NCBI GenBank assembly: GCA_017525805.1
Contig: JAFXSH010000113.1
Span: 1-64,000 of the forward strand
Reading direction: 5' to 3'
DNA length: 64,000 bases
Origin: Clostridia bacterium
GTDB lineage: Bacteria > Bacillota_A > Clostridia > Christensenellales > Aristaeellaceae
How positions within the stretch are numbered: the first letter of the stretch is position 1; every line of letters begins with the position of its first letter. The position numbers were made by a program, and so were the translations under genes. Of this stretch, positions 12,101-20,459 are shown in pieces. Under the pieces are notes generated by a model. That model ran no database searches. It saw only the letters and a list, made by a program, of their open reading frames with translations, and was not told where the DNA came from.

Positions 12101-15100
12101 CAATTGCCCGCGGAAGGCCGCGCCTTGCCCGCGAGGCTGGACGCCCTGGCCCACCGCATGGATTTTTCCGCCCTGTACGATGAGAAAACGCATCTGTTTT
12201 TCGTAGGCTGGGAAGCGGATGCCCGGCGCTTCACTTTTTCCCATTACGACTGCCTGGCCAGCGAGGCGCGGCTGGCCTCTTTCGTCGCCATCATGCTGGG
12301 GCAAACGGAACGGAAGCATTGGCTGTATCTGAACCGTGCCGTCACGAAAGCGGGCTTAGGTGCAGCGCTGCTTTCCTGGGGCGGTACGATGTTTGAATAC
12401 CTGCTGCCTCAATTGCTTTTGCCCCTCATTCCCGGCACGCTGATCGGGGAAAGCTGCCTGAACGCCGTCCGCGCGCAGATGGCATATTCTCCCGACAGGC
12501 CCTTTGGCGTCAGCGAAAGCGGCTATCACGCCTTTGATCCCGAACTGAACTACCAGTATCGGGCTTTCGGCCTGCCTCTTTTGGCCCGCAGCGGCGAAAC
12601 GTCGGGGCAAACCGTGACGCCCTACGCCTCCCTGATGGCCTTCCCCTTTTTTCCCAAGGCCGTGGCGAAAAATATGCGCCGCATGCAGCGCATGGGCTGG
12701 CAGGATGAACACGGCTTTTATGAAGCGGCGGATTACGGCACGACAGGGTCGGAAAACAAACCGCGCCTCGTCAAAAGCCACATGGCCCATCACCAGGGCA
12801 TGATCCTGTGCGCCCTGTGCAACGCCCTGGAAAACGAGGCGCTGATCCGAGCCTTTATGGCGCTGCCCGCCGCTCAGGCCAACGCCGATCTTTTGTGGGA
12901 ACGCGCACCGGGCAATGCCCGGCGGCGCATCGCCCTGCCGCCGCCCCGAAAAGCGGAAACCCCCGTTTCTTCTCCGCTCCTGCCCGCCCGATCCGGCCTG
13001 CCCCCGGAAACCCAGCTATTATCCGGCGGAGGCACGCGCTGGCTGCTCACGCCCTTAGGGCAGGGCTGCTTAGCGTCGGGCGATATGATGATCACCCGTT
13101 TTGACGCCCGGGCGGGAAGCCAGACCGGGCCGCAGTTCTATCTGCGGGATCAGCAGACCGGCGCGCTGATCCGTCCCGCCGTTTCCGGCAGCGCGTTTTT
13201 CGGGGAGGGTATGGCCCTGTACCGCGTTTCCTGGCAGGGCATGCGCGTGGTCCTTCGCTGCTGCGTGGATCCTTTGACCGGCATGGCTGTGGCGGCGGTG
13301 CACATGGAGAACCTGACGGGCGCGGAAAAAGAAATCGAGACCATTTCCTTTCTGGAAATCGCCCAGGGCTCCCAGGAGGCGGACGAAGCGCATCCCAATT
13401 TCCGCGACCTTTCGGTGCGCGTTTCCCCCTGGGGCAGCCGGGGCCTCATTTCCCGCCGTCTGCCCAGGGATGAAAAAGACCAAATGCCGCTTATCTCCCA
13501 CACAGTTGCGGGAGATGTGTTTGCCCTGCGCAGGCAGGGCGACCGAACGCTGTTTTTAGGCCGGGAGGGCAGCTACGCCGAGCCGGAGCAGCTTACCCTT
13601 CCGGACGATGCCTGCGTTTTCCGCACGGGGGACGTGATCGCTCCCTGCCTGTCCCTTCAGGCGCGGGTCCGCGTCCCGGCTGAAAGCAAGGCAGCCGTTT
13701 ATTTTATGACCCTAACGGCGGACAGCGCGGAGACCCTTTCCGCTGTTCCCCTCACCCCTTCCCGTGCCCAGGCCGCCTTTTCTTTAGCGAAAACCCAGGA
13801 AAGGACCGTTTCCCATTTTTTAGGCGCGCGCCCTGAAATGCCCGCTCTGTACCGGGAAATGGCAGGCGCCGCGCTGTTTTACGATCAACCCCACCAGCAG
13901 GCCCTTTCCTCCGCCCCGGTGGATACGCTGTGGCGAGTCGGGGTTTCCGGCACGCTGCCCGTGGTGCTTGTGCTGCTCACGGCGGGAGCGGATCAGGCGC
14001 TGGTAAGCCATGCCCTGCGCTTCCACGTCTGGCTGCGCATGGCCCAAGTGAAAATGGATCTGCTTTTCTTCTCTCCGCCGGAAAACGGGTATTTCCGCCC
14101 TCTCCACGATCAGGTCCGGCAGTTGGCAGACGCCACCCCGGAAAGAGACCTGTGGGGCCAGCCCGGAGGCCTCCACTGGGCCAAGGGAGATGAAACCCTG
14201 GCTCGCGCCCTGGAAAGCTTAGCAAGGCTTACCCTGCGCTCCGGTCAAAGCCTGAAAGCCCAATTGGCCGCCCTGCGCATGCCGCTTCCCCCGCCGGACC
14301 GCCGTGCCCCGGCCCTGCCCGATCCCCTGATTCCCCCGGGCTTACAGGACAGCAACACGTTCGGCGGCTTCCTGCGGGACGGCGCGTACTGTACCGTTTC
14401 CCCCGCCCCCGCGCCATGGCATCAGCTTTTGTGCAATAACGTTTTCGGCACGCTGGTGTGCGAAACGGGCATCCTGCATTCCTGGGCGGGCAACAGCCGT
14501 TTGGGCCGGATCACCCGCCTGTGCCCCGATCCCCACCGGGGCGTGCCCAGCGAAGAAATCCTGCTGCGAAACGAAGAAGGCCAGGTGTTTCCCCTCGTCC
14601 GCTGCGCGGCGGTCTACGAGCCGGGAACGGTCTCCTATCGCTGCATGGCGGGGGATATTACGACGGAAACCGTGGTATTCGTTCACGCGGAAAAAGCGAT
14701 GAGCGTACGGATGGTGACCCTGCGTTCTGAAAAGGAACATTCCCTGCGGCTGTTCTGGCTTGTGCGCTTCGCTTTAGGCGAGCATCCCGGCCATGCCCGC
14801 TGCCGGGCAAAGGACAGCTTCGCACTGGCCTTTGCCGGCGATTTCCAGGGCCTGGCCTGGGCCGGTATGGAGCATGCTTCCTGCCAGGCGCTTTGCGCCG
14901 CGGCCTGCTTTGGCCGCGCGGGCGAAGCGGTTCCCCCGCCGGTCACAGCGCCCGCCTTCGGCATCGGCAGCGCAGGCTTGCTGCAAAGTTCAATCACCCT
15001 GCGGCCCCGGGAACCTCTGCGCCTGACCCTGGCCTTAGGCTGGGCGGCGGATGAACGGGCGGCCCGCCTGGATTGGGATGACCTGCTCGCCCAGGGGCCA

Positions 15101-16597
15101 TCCTCGGCGGAACGGGGCACACGTGTCCTTTGGGCGCAGCGTCTAACGGCGCTGCAATTGTTCAGCTTTCACCGTCCTTTGGACGCTATGATGAACCTGT
15201 GGCTGCCCTATCAGGTGTACGCTTCCCGGCTGCTGGGACGGATGGGGCCGTATCAGACGGGCGGCGCTTTCGGGTTCCGGGATCAATTGCAGGACTGCCT
15301 GGCCCTGCTGCATTCCGATCCCGCCTTTGCCCGCGCCCACATCCTGCTGTGCGCCGCTCATCAGTTTCGGGAGGGCGACGTGCAGCACTGGTGGCACGCT
15401 CCCCGCCGGGGCGTGCGCACACGGGTCAGCGATGATAAGCTCTTCCTGCCCTTCCTGACCGCCCGTTACGTTTCCGTTACCGGCGACGAAAGCATCCTGA
15501 CCGAGGAAGCGCCCTACCTTGTGTCCGCAGCTCTGGGTGAAACGGAAGACGACCGCTATGAGGAGCCGGAGATTTCCCCCGAACGGGAATCGCTGCTTTC
15601 CCACTGCCTTAGGGCCATCGATTCCGTGGCCTTAGGCGCTCACGGCCTGCCCCTCATGGGCGGGGGCGACTGGAACGACGGCATGAACCGGGTGGGCGGA
15701 AAAACGGGCGAAAGCGTGTGGCTGGCCTTTTTCCTGGCCCTGACGCTCAAGGAATTCATGCCCCTGTGCCCGCCGGAAATCAAAGAAAGATACGAGCTGC
15801 AGCGGAAGCTTCTGCTGGACAAAGCGGAAAGCGCGTGGACGGGGAAATGGTATCTGCGGGCCTGGCGGCACGACGGTGCGCCTTTGGGCGGCCCCGACAC
15901 CGATCCGCCCCGCATCGACCTGATCACCCAGTGCTTCGCGATCCTGGCGGGCGCGCCCCGCAATCACGCCCGGGATGCGCTGATCCATGCCGTTGAAACG
16001 CTGTATGACCGGGACGCCGGGCTGGTAAAGCTGCTTGATCCTCCCTTTACGCCGGAGGAAAAAGCCGGCTATATCGGGGCGTATCTTCCCGGCGTGCGAG
16101 AAAACGGCGGCCAGTATACCCACGCCGTGCCCTGGCTGGTCCTGGCTCTGTGCCGCTTGGGCGAATACGATTTGGCCTGGGAAATCGCGCTGGACATCCT
16201 GCCCATCCGGCACAGCGATACCAGGGAAAAAGCTCTGGTTTACAAAATCGAACCCTATGTGCTGGCCGGAGACGTATACGCCGGGGAGAACCGCGGCCGA
16301 GGCGGCTGGAGCTGGTACACGGGCAGCGCCGCCTGGCTGTACTTTGCCGTGCTCACCGGCCTTCTGGGCTTTGAAAAACGGGGGGATAAAGCCCGCCTGC
16401 TGCCCCGCACCGGTCCGGAAGGGGAAGAATACACCCTGGTCCTGCGCTTTGGCAGCGCCAACTATCATTTCACCGCCGCCCGGGATACCCTTTTTCCCAC
16501 CCTGGACGGCGCGCGTCTGGAAGAAGGCTGGGCGCCCCTGGTATCCGACGGGCGCACCCACGAAGCCCGCTTTCCCATGCGGTCAAGCCCGCAGTAA
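9173..16597 (+). CDS. Cyclic beta-1,2-glucan synthase-like protein (GT84 / glycoamylase-like / GH94)
   Basis: A 2474-residue membrane protein with the layout of cyclic beta-1,2-glucan synthases (NdvB/ChvB/Cgs). Hydrophobic segments lie near residues 331-380, 706-730 and 800-827. A GT84-type glycosyltransferase occupies about 370-700, with LDADTFLPPG near 533, the DDIVLFDG stretch near 650 and RWTRGDWQLLP near 675. A middle glycoamylase-like domain (about 880-1220) has FYNWFSLRTGDPL and HMAHHQGM. The C-terminal half has a GH94 phosphorylase-type beta-sandwich and barrel with GGGDWNDGMN near 2163 and WSWYTGSAAW near 2377. Known homologues build beta-1,2-glucan from UDP-glucose, cyclise it and trim it with the GH94 part. 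Start chosen by GGAGG at seven bases. Whether the product here is cyclic is not shown. Confidence 0.88.
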   Translation: MSKPAFFPFSSQARLRCPAGLMDRIRKARQAACAVPREELSPSGIWVEDHALSLLEEADALGRELKRAPRLPGRGGVPRLLRWAREICREGAGEIAAPLIVRVIRREAGDAEITEEELSLLPKALACALFERLLEPLESCMREKDQRARALAWARRFSAGEQDELPKDSALLSALLRALAARENPDGLRRADEILRCRNLRWEEAVRQDQDSQNAQGLDTGRLITSLGLLSRLPFSAVRERLSPVIRVLRADPTFGRMDQESRDLYVRRACRIAKRLHIAQSAAAEAAVTLSEGKDGPEGESGYYLIERPDLIAVSLHKRKRPSFVLRHRAGLFLAPLYGGAAASLAACVLARAPWYLWGPVLLCVSEILRTVEYAVIRKILPARMLPRLRVRRLSPETRGLVVIPALLSSRKEALRLVRQLAVLRRAANDPCLEFMLLADFADSETETQLSDEDILLAVRLAMEEMNRQQGGGFLYLHRARKWDMGQRAYTGRERKRGALEALNRLITEGKCNDSFLYMSHTGDDLVNRYAYVITLDADTFLPPGAAYRLIGAMGHPLQRGRVGVIQPRMETAPDRVRTRAQKWLGGAGGTDPYHLAVQDVYQDVFGRGSFVGKGIYEPEIWMKRLSGRLPRGRLLSHDLIEGEIVGSALADDIVLFDGHPAHLSGWRKRLHRWTRGDWQLLPFLADGRLTLLSRHKIWDNLRRSLAPAAQVLLLLAGAFFKSPPLILLALPWPLRGVEKRLFLLPGKAYTLLDAAVRALYRQFVSHRNLLSWVTAAQADGSAGFPLPCQLAQIGAGTAMTVLSLLPGGLWPLSLLGLAWVSAPLWSPALDAPVSRSQPMTRKDAEEARSLARRTWRFFEDSVSADTLFLPPDNVQEDPKKGPAMRTSPTNMGLYLLSCCAAHTLGFLSAAELCQRLNDSLNTLERLETWQGHFYNWFSLRTGDPLEPKFISTVDSGNCAACLLCCAQMLRTRLPQLPAEGRALPARLDALAHRMDFSALYDEKTHLFFVGWEADARRFTFSHYDCLASEARLASFVAIMLGQTERKHWLYLNRAVTKAGLGAALLSWGGTMFEYLLPQLLLPLIPGTLIGESCLNAVRAQMAYSPDRPFGVSESGYHAFDPELNYQYRAFGLPLLARSGETSGQTVTPYASLMAFPFFPKAVAKNMRRMQRMGWQDEHGFYEAADYGTTGSENKPRLVKSHMAHHQGMILCALCNALENEALIRAFMALPAAQANADLLWERAPGNARRRIALPPPRKAETPVSSPLLPARSGLPPETQLLSGGGTRWLLTPLGQGCLASGDMMITRFDARAGSQTGPQFYLRDQQTGALIRPAVSGSAFFGEGMALYRVSWQGMRVVLRCCVDPLTGMAVAAVHMENLTGAEKEIETISFLEIAQGSQEADEAHPNFRDLSVRVSPWGSRGLISRRLPRDEKDQMPLISHTVAGDVFALRRQGDRTLFLGREGSYAEPEQLTLPDDACVFRTGDVIAPCLSLQARVRVPAESKAAVYFMTLTADSAETLSAVPLTPSRAQAAFSLAKTQERTVSHFLGARPEMPALYREMAGAALFYDQPHQQALSSAPVDTLWRVGVSGTLPVVLVLLTAGADQALVSHALRFHVWLRMAQVKMDLLFFSPPENGYFRPLHDQVRQLADATPERDLWGQPGGLHWAKGDETLARALESLARLTLRSGQSLKAQLAALRMPLPPPDRRAPALPDPLIPPGLQDSNTFGGFLRDGAYCTVSPAPAPWHQLLCNNVFGTLVCETGILHSWAGNSRLGRITRLCPDPHRGVPSEEILLRNEEGQVFPLVRCAAVYEPGTVSYRCMAGDITTETVVFVHAEKAMSVRMVTLRSEKEHSLRLFWLVRFALGEHPGHARCRAKDSFALAFAGDFQGLAWAGMEHASCQALCAAACFGRAGEAVPPPVTAPAFGIGSAGLLQSSITLRPREPLRLTLALGWAADERAARLDWDDLLAQGPSSAERGTRVLWAQRLTALQLFSFHRPLDAMMNLWLPYQVYASRLLGRMGPYQTGGAFGFRDQLQDCLALLHSDPAFARAHILLCAAHQFREGDVQHWWHAPRRGVRTRVSDDKLFLPFLTARYVSVTGDESILTEEAPYLVSAALGETEDDRYEEPEISPERESLLSHCLRAIDSVALGAHGLPLMGGGDWNDGMNRVGGKTGESVWLAFFLALTLKEFMPLCPPEIKERYELQRKLLLDKAESAWTGKWYLRAWRHDGAPLGGPDTDPPRIDLITQCFAILAGAPRNHARDALIHAVETLYDRDAGLVKLLDPPFTPEEKAGYIGAYLPGVRENGGQYTHAVPWLVLALCRLGEYDLAWEIALDILPIRHSDTREKALVYKIEPYVLAGDVYAGENRGRGGWSWYTGSAAWLYFAVLTGLLGFEKRGDKARLLPRTGPEGEEYTLVLRFGSANYHFTAARDTLFPTLDGARLEEGWAPLVSDGRTHEARFPMRSSPQ

Positions 16598-16617
16598 ATC
16601 AGGCGTCCCGCGGTGTT

Positions 16618-16645
16618 ACGCGCCGCGGCGGCGCGTTTTTTTTTT
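16618..16645 (+). terminator. Terminator after the glucan synthase gene
   Basis: ACGCGCCG (16618-16625), loop CGG, CGGCGCGT (16629-16636) and then ten T residues. A textbook rho-independent terminator. Confidence 0.9.
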
Positions 16646-16687
16646 GCGCTTTTTCTTGTTTAAATATATCGCCCTGGGAACTGACAC

Positions 16688-16716
16688 TTGACAATGCGGG
16701 AAAAGCAGTATAGAAT
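16688..16716 (+). promoter_or_regulatory. Strong sigma-A promoter of the pilus-like operon
   Basis: TTGACA (16688-16693), 17-base spacer, TAGAAT (16711-16716). Transcription should begin near 16723, giving an untranslated leader of about 220 bases before the lipoprotein gene. Confidence 0.8.
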
Positions 16717-16722
16717 CCTTAG

Positions 16723-16944
16723 ATGAAGAAATATATGTTTTCGTGGAGCAGGCGGCGGACGGCATGTTTTTCCATCGCGAAACAGCGGGAAAAAACGTGG
16801 AAAATGCCGCCGGTTCAGATAAAAGAGGACAGGGATCCACGCGCTGTCATCATTTTTTGCGCGGCCTGCCTGATTCGTCCCATACCGCATAGTCCGGATC
16901 AGGCAGGCAAAAGCCGCCGGGTCACATAAGAAAGGGGATGCAGG
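16723..16944 (+). promoter_or_regulatory. Long structured 5' leader of the pilus-like operon
   Basis: The leader can fold. GTTTTTCC (16766-16773) pairs with GGAAAAAAC (16788-16796, one bulge) inside GGCAT (16761-16765)/ATGCC (16804-16808). A second hairpin is a perfect 11-base stem, GCCTGCCTGAT (16864-16874) with ATCAGGCAGGC (16898-16908), just ahead of the ribosome binding site region GAAAGGGGATG. No T-run follows, so it is not a simple terminator. I could not fit it to a known riboswitch; a c-di-GMP sensor would be biologically sensible but its core motif was not found. A 68-codon reading frame inside lacks a ribosome binding site. The remainder of the gap 16646-16687 holds nothing else I recognise. 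Confidence 0.45.
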
Positions 16945-17757
16945 ATGAAAAAAATAATCCTGCTATGCCTGATAGCCGTCCTGCTGCTGTCAGGCTGCAG
17001 CGGTGTTTTGTACGCCGCAGCGGAGGGGAAATGGCCCGAAGGCTCCAGCAGCGGGAAGAAAACTAACGGAAAAATGACGCTGGATCTCACCAATATTTCC
17101 GAAGGCTACTTTATGGCCGCCGTCAGCGAAAAAAACAGCCATCGCATGAAACTGCGTGTGACCAAGGATGGCGAAACACTGACCTACGATCTGAACACCG
17201 ACGGTAATTTTGAAGTTTTTCCGCTTCAGCTGGGAAGCGGAAAGTACGATATATCGCTCTATGAAAACGTATCGGGCAAAAAATATTCCAGCGCGGGGAA
17301 AATATCCATCAATGTCACTCTCGCGCGGGAGGACGGCGCTTTCCTGTATCCGAACCAATATGTAAACTACAATGAACTTACCAAGGCCGTAGCGGCGGCC
17401 AACGAGATGTGCGCTGGGAAGAACGAAAAGGAAACCTACACGCTGATCCGAAAATACATCATAGAAAATTACGCCTACGACTTTATCAAGTCCGTCACGG
17501 TGGCGGCGGGCGAACTGCCGGATATCGACGGCTGCTACGATAAAAAAATGGGCGTTTGCCAGGATTTGTCCGCGCTGATGGTATGCATGCTGCGGTCCCA
17601 GGGGATCCCAGCCAGGCTGATGATCGGCTACGCGGACAAAAACTATCACGCGTGGACGGTAACTTCCGTCGCGGATAAAGAAGTGTTTTTCGATCCCACC
17701 GCCGCGCTCAACGCGATCAGCAAGCCTGTGAGCTACTCCGTTGAACGCTACTATTGA
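16945..17757 (+). CDS. Transglutaminase-like lipoprotein
   Basis: A 270-residue exported lipoprotein: signal peptide with lipobox LSGC (Cys18). The C-terminal half is a transglutaminase-like cysteine protease fold with Cys205 (GVCQDLS), His235 (YHAWT) and Asp250 (FFDPT), so the triad is complete. Such domains act as peptidases or cross-linkers. The N-terminal 100 residues look like an all-beta region with no family I recognise. It is the first gene of the pilus-like operon and the next gene's ribosome binding site overlaps its stop codon, suggesting it modifies or anchors the assembled fibre or the wall around it; this is inference. Confidence 0.8.
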   Translation: MKKIILLCLIAVLLLSGCSGVLYAAAEGKWPEGSSSGKKTNGKMTLDLTNISEGYFMAAVSEKNSHRMKLRVTKDGETLTYDLNTDGNFEVFPLQLGSGKYDISLYENVSGKKYSSAGKISINVTLAREDGAFLYPNQYVNYNELTKAVAAANEMCAGKNEKETYTLIRKYIIENYAYDFIKSVTVAAGELPDIDGCYDKKMGVCQDLSALMVCMLRSQGIPARLMIGYADKNYHAWTVTSVADKEVFFDPTAALNAISKPVSYSVERYY

Positions 17758-17771
17758 GGAGGTTTGTGACG

Positions 17772-18821
17772 ATGAGCAAATTGGAACGGAATGGGCTTTC
17801 TTCCGCGGAGCTGAGCAATTTTTGCGGTCAGGTGGCCCTGATTTTAGAAGCCGGCCTGCCTCTGTACGACGGTATGGAAACCCTGGCCGGTGCTGACAAA
17901 GACAGCACTAACGCCGACGTGTACGCGGCGGCAAGCAAGGGCGTTACCGAAACCGGTTCCCTGTATGACGCCATCAAGGATGATAAAAGGTGGCCCAAAT
18001 ACCTGGTGGAAATGGTGGGCATCGGCGAACGTTCCGGCCAGCTGGATCAGGTGATGCGCGGGCTGGAAGCGTATTATGCCCGGGAGGACCGCATCCGTTC
18101 CTCCATTTCCAGCGCCGTCACCTATCCGTTGGTGCTGGGCGTTATGCTGATCGTGATCGTGCTGATCCTGCTGTGGAAGGTGCTGCCCGTATTCCGCCGG
18201 GTGCTCAATTCCATGGGCGTGGGCCTTTCTGAATCTGGCAGCCTGCTGATGCGCTTAGGCGTTTCCGTGGGCTGGATTATCTTAGCGCTGGTGGCCCTGG
18301 TGGTGATCGCGGTGGTCGCGGGCGTGGTGCTCATGCGTACCAGGCATCGGGAAAAGGTGATGAACCTGGTGCAGAAAATCATGCCCGCCCTGCAAAGGCT
18401 GAACAAAAAGCTGTCCGCCTCCCGGGTGGCCAGCGTGCTGTCCATGATGCTTTCCGGCGGTTTTCCCACCGACGAGGCGCTGGAGATGACCTCCAACGTG
18501 CTGGACGACCGGGAAGCGGCTGAAAAAGTAAAAACCATCCGCGCGGCCCTGGAGAGCGGCTCCACCTTCGCCGAGGCCGTGACCCAAACCAATCTGTTCG
18601 ATGATCTGCACAACCGCATGATCACCATGGGCAGCGCCACCGGCCAGGAGGATCAGGTGCTGGGCAAGCTGGCCTCTCTGTACGAAGAGCAGGTGGAGGA
18701 CGGCATCACGCGGCTGGTCGCTATCATCGAACCCACCCTGGTGGCCCTGCTTTCCATCGTGATCGGCGCCGTGCTGCTTTCCGTGATGCTGCCCATGGCG
18801 GGTATCCTGACCAGCCTGTAA
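17772..18821 (+). CDS. Type II secretion/type IV pilus inner-membrane platform protein (GspF/PilC family)
   Basis: A 349-residue platform protein with two GspF domains, each a four-helix cytoplasmic bundle: FCGQVALILEAGLPLYDGME near 15-35 and a second repeat ASVLSMMLSGGFPTDEALEM near 223-242. Membrane segments lie near 118-140, 160-190 and 325-349. It couples the cytoplasmic ATPase to pilin assembly or retraction. The ATG at 17772 is preceded by GGAGG at nine bases; an upstream in-frame start at 17754 overlaps the previous stop and is less likely. Length is slightly short for the family (about 350-400). Confidence 0.88.
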   Translation: MSKLERNGLSSAELSNFCGQVALILEAGLPLYDGMETLAGADKDSTNADVYAAASKGVTETGSLYDAIKDDKRWPKYLVEMVGIGERSGQLDQVMRGLEAYYAREDRIRSSISSAVTYPLVLGVMLIVIVLILLWKVLPVFRRVLNSMGVGLSESGSLLMRLGVSVGWIILALVALVVIAVVAGVVLMRTRHREKVMNLVQKIMPALQRLNKKLSASRVASVLSMMLSGGFPTDEALEMTSNVLDDREAAEKVKTIRAALESGSTFAEAVTQTNLFDDLHNRMITMGSATGQEDQVLGKLASLYEEQVEDGITRLVAIIEPTLVALLSIVIGAVLLSVMLPMAGILTSL

Positions 18822-18837
18822 AAAAGGAGAAAGCTTC

Positions 18838-19143
18838 ATGAACCGAAGGGATTGGATCAAGCTCCTGGCGATCGTAGCGGTGCTGGCGGCCGCCATGCTG
18901 CTTGTGAACCGGATCGACACCGCCCAGGATTCGGCGGAAACGGACATCGTCAGGGACGCCGTGAAAAACGCGGCGCTGACCTGCTATGCCGTGGAAGGCG
19001 CGTATCCCGACAGCGTGGAATATCTGCGGGAGAATTACCACCTGGCCTATGACGAGGATCGATACATGATCACCTATGACGCTTTCGCCTCCAACATGCT
19101 CCCCGATATCTGGGTAACGGAAAAGGGGGCGGGCATGAAATGA
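18838..19143 (+). CDS. Small pilin-like membrane protein
   Basis: A 101-residue protein with one N-terminal hydrophobic helix (about 8-24) and a small extracytoplasmic part, NAALTCYAVEGAYPDSVEYL followed by a YHLAYDEDRYMITYDAF stretch. That part resembles the head of minor pseudopilins. No Gly/Glu prepilin peptidase site is visible. It has a good ribosome binding site (GGAGA) and overlaps the next gene by ATGA. A minor subunit or assembly factor of the pilus is likely. Confidence 0.6.
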   Translation: MNRRDWIKLLAIVAVLAAAMLLVNRIDTAQDSAETDIVRDAVKNAALTCYAVEGAYPDSVEYLRENYHLAYDEDRYMITYDAFASNMLPDIWVTEKGAGMK

Positions 19144-19619
19144 GCAAAAGCGGACCTTCCCATGCTATATCCGGCGTTTTCGTGTTCCTGCTGCTGGGCA
19201 TCTTCGCCGTGTTTTCCACGGTGATGGTGCTGCTGGGCGCGAAAGCGTACAAAGCCACGGCAGAACGGGCGGCGGAGCACAACGCGGGCCGCATCGCCAG
19301 CGCTTATGTGCGCAGCATGGTGCGGGGAAACGACAGCCAGGATGCCCTTCGGGTGGATAATATCGGCGGCATTCCCGCCGTGACCATGCTGTATGAATAC
19401 GACGGCGAAGAATACGTGACCATGATTTACGCTTACGGCGGCATGCTGCGGGAATGGTTTACCTACGCCGCCGCTGATTTTGAACCGGATTACGGGGAAG
19501 CGATATGCGCCGTGGATGAAATGAAAGCCAGCCTGTCCGGCCATCTGCTGAGCGTGCAAATGCGTTACGGGGACACATGGACGAACGTGGATATCGCCCT
19601 CCGTTCCGCCGCAAACTGA
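19140..19619 (+). CDS. DUF4860-like single-pass membrane protein of the pilus operon
   Basis: A 159-residue protein with an N-terminal membrane helix (about 10-34) and an extracytoplasmic domain. It resembles the DUF4860 group found beside GspF and PilT genes in Clostridia; I assign this by resemblance only. Pattern G-V-F-V-F-L-L-L near residue 12 is pilin-like but lacks Glu5. The start overlaps the stop of the previous gene (ATGA), so translation is coupled. Confidence 0.55.
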   Translation: MSKSGPSHAISGVFVFLLLGIFAVFSTVMVLLGAKAYKATAERAAEHNAGRIASAYVRSMVRGNDSQDALRVDNIGGIPAVTMLYEYDGEEYVTMIYAYGGMLREWFTYAAADFEPDYGEAICAVDEMKASLSGHLLSVQMRYGDTWTNVDIALRSAAN

Positions 19620-19630
19620 GGTGATAAATA

Positions 19631-20026
19631 GTGAAATCCGGAAACAGAAGCAACGCGCTGCTGGTGGAGCTGCTGATCGTGGTTATGTTTTTCATGCTGT
19701 CCTCCACAGTGCTTTTGCAGGTTTTCTCCACCGCGCGCGGCCAAAGCACTCTGTCCGGCAAGCTGACCCAAGCGCTGAACGCGGCCCAGAGCATGGCGGA
19801 CCGGCTGTACGCCGCGAAGGACCCGGAAAGCGCGCTGACAGAAATGGGCTGTATCCAGGAAGAAAGCCTGTGGCGGCTGCCCGGCGACGATTTTGATCTG
19901 ACCGTGTCTGTAAGCCTCGAAACACAGCCCTTCGGCGAACTAAGGCGTTATCGGGTACAGGCGGTAAGCGAGGGACAAACGCTGGTGGACCTGCCCGCGG
20001 CGCGGTATCAGGAGGCGGCGAAATGA
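19631..20026 (+). CDS. Pseudopilin-like protein with Glu5 but no cleavage Gly
   Basis: A 131-residue protein whose N-terminus aligns with type IV pilins: the segment NALLVELLIV matches the classical GFTLIELLIV. The Glu at mature position 5 is kept, while the Gly before the cleavage site is Asn. A long hydrophobic helix (about 9-33) and a small C-terminal domain follow. It starts at GTG (19631) with GAGGTG seven bases upstream. Either the peptidase tolerates the change, no peptidase is used, or the protein stays uncut. Confidence 0.6.
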   Translation: MKSGNRSNALLVELLIVVMFFMLSSTVLLQVFSTARGQSTLSGKLTQALNAAQSMADRLYAAKDPESALTEMGCIQEESLWRLPGDDFDLTVSVSLETQPFGELRRYRVQAVSEGQTLVDLPAARYQEAAK

Positions 20027-20457
20027 AGAAAAAAAGCATGATCAGCTTCGGCCCCGGCGCCTCCTCCCTGATCCTGATTTTCGTGGTGCTGGCCTTGAGT
20101 GTCTTAGGCATCCTGTCCCTGATGAACAGCCGCAACGATATCCGGCTCAGTGAACGGAGCGTGCAGGTGACCCAGGCGGTGTACGCGCTGCAGACAGCGG
20201 CGGAAGAAAAGCGCGCCGCCCTGGACGCCCTGCTGTGTCAGGCCGCGCTGGAAGCAGGCGGCCAGGAAGCGTATGAATCCGCCATTGCGGCGGCCTTGCC
20301 CGAGGATGTGGAATGGGCGGACGGGGTGCTTTCCTGGGAGGAAACGGACGGTTTCCGTTCCCTGAACTGCGCTTTGGAAACCCAGCCCTTGGACGCCCAA
20401 GAAAGAACCCGCTGGATTCATTTTGAATTAACAGCGGTAACGGAAGAAGTGTGGTAA
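20023..20457 (+). CDS. GspK/PilX-like minor pilin candidate
   Basis: A 144-residue protein with a short positive N-terminus (MKKKS), the sequence FGPGASSLILIFVVLAL (about 9-25) and a C-terminal domain with many charged residues. The Gly at 12 followed by a hydrophobic helix lacking Glu5 is the pattern of GspK-type tip pseudopilins. It begins within the stop of the previous gene (ATGA). Assignment rests on context and N-terminal pattern only. Confidence 0.5.
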   Translation: MKKKSMISFGPGASSLILIFVVLALSVLGILSLMNSRNDIRLSERSVQVTQAVYALQTAAEEKRAALDALLCQAALEAGGQEAYESAIAAALPEDVEWADGVLSWEETDGFRSLNCALETQPLDAQERTRWIHFELTAVTEEVW

Positions 20458-20459
20458 TC

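Noticed and set aside
16723..16929. 68-codon frame in the pilus operon leader
   Set aside because: Begins exactly at the predicted transcription start without a ribosome binding site and resembles nothing; treated as leader RNA.
16880..16944. c-di-GMP riboswitch
   Set aside because: The GCAAAAGCCGCCGGGTC stretch vaguely recalls the GEMM-I 3' core, but the paired GGCAAACC-type 5' core is absent.
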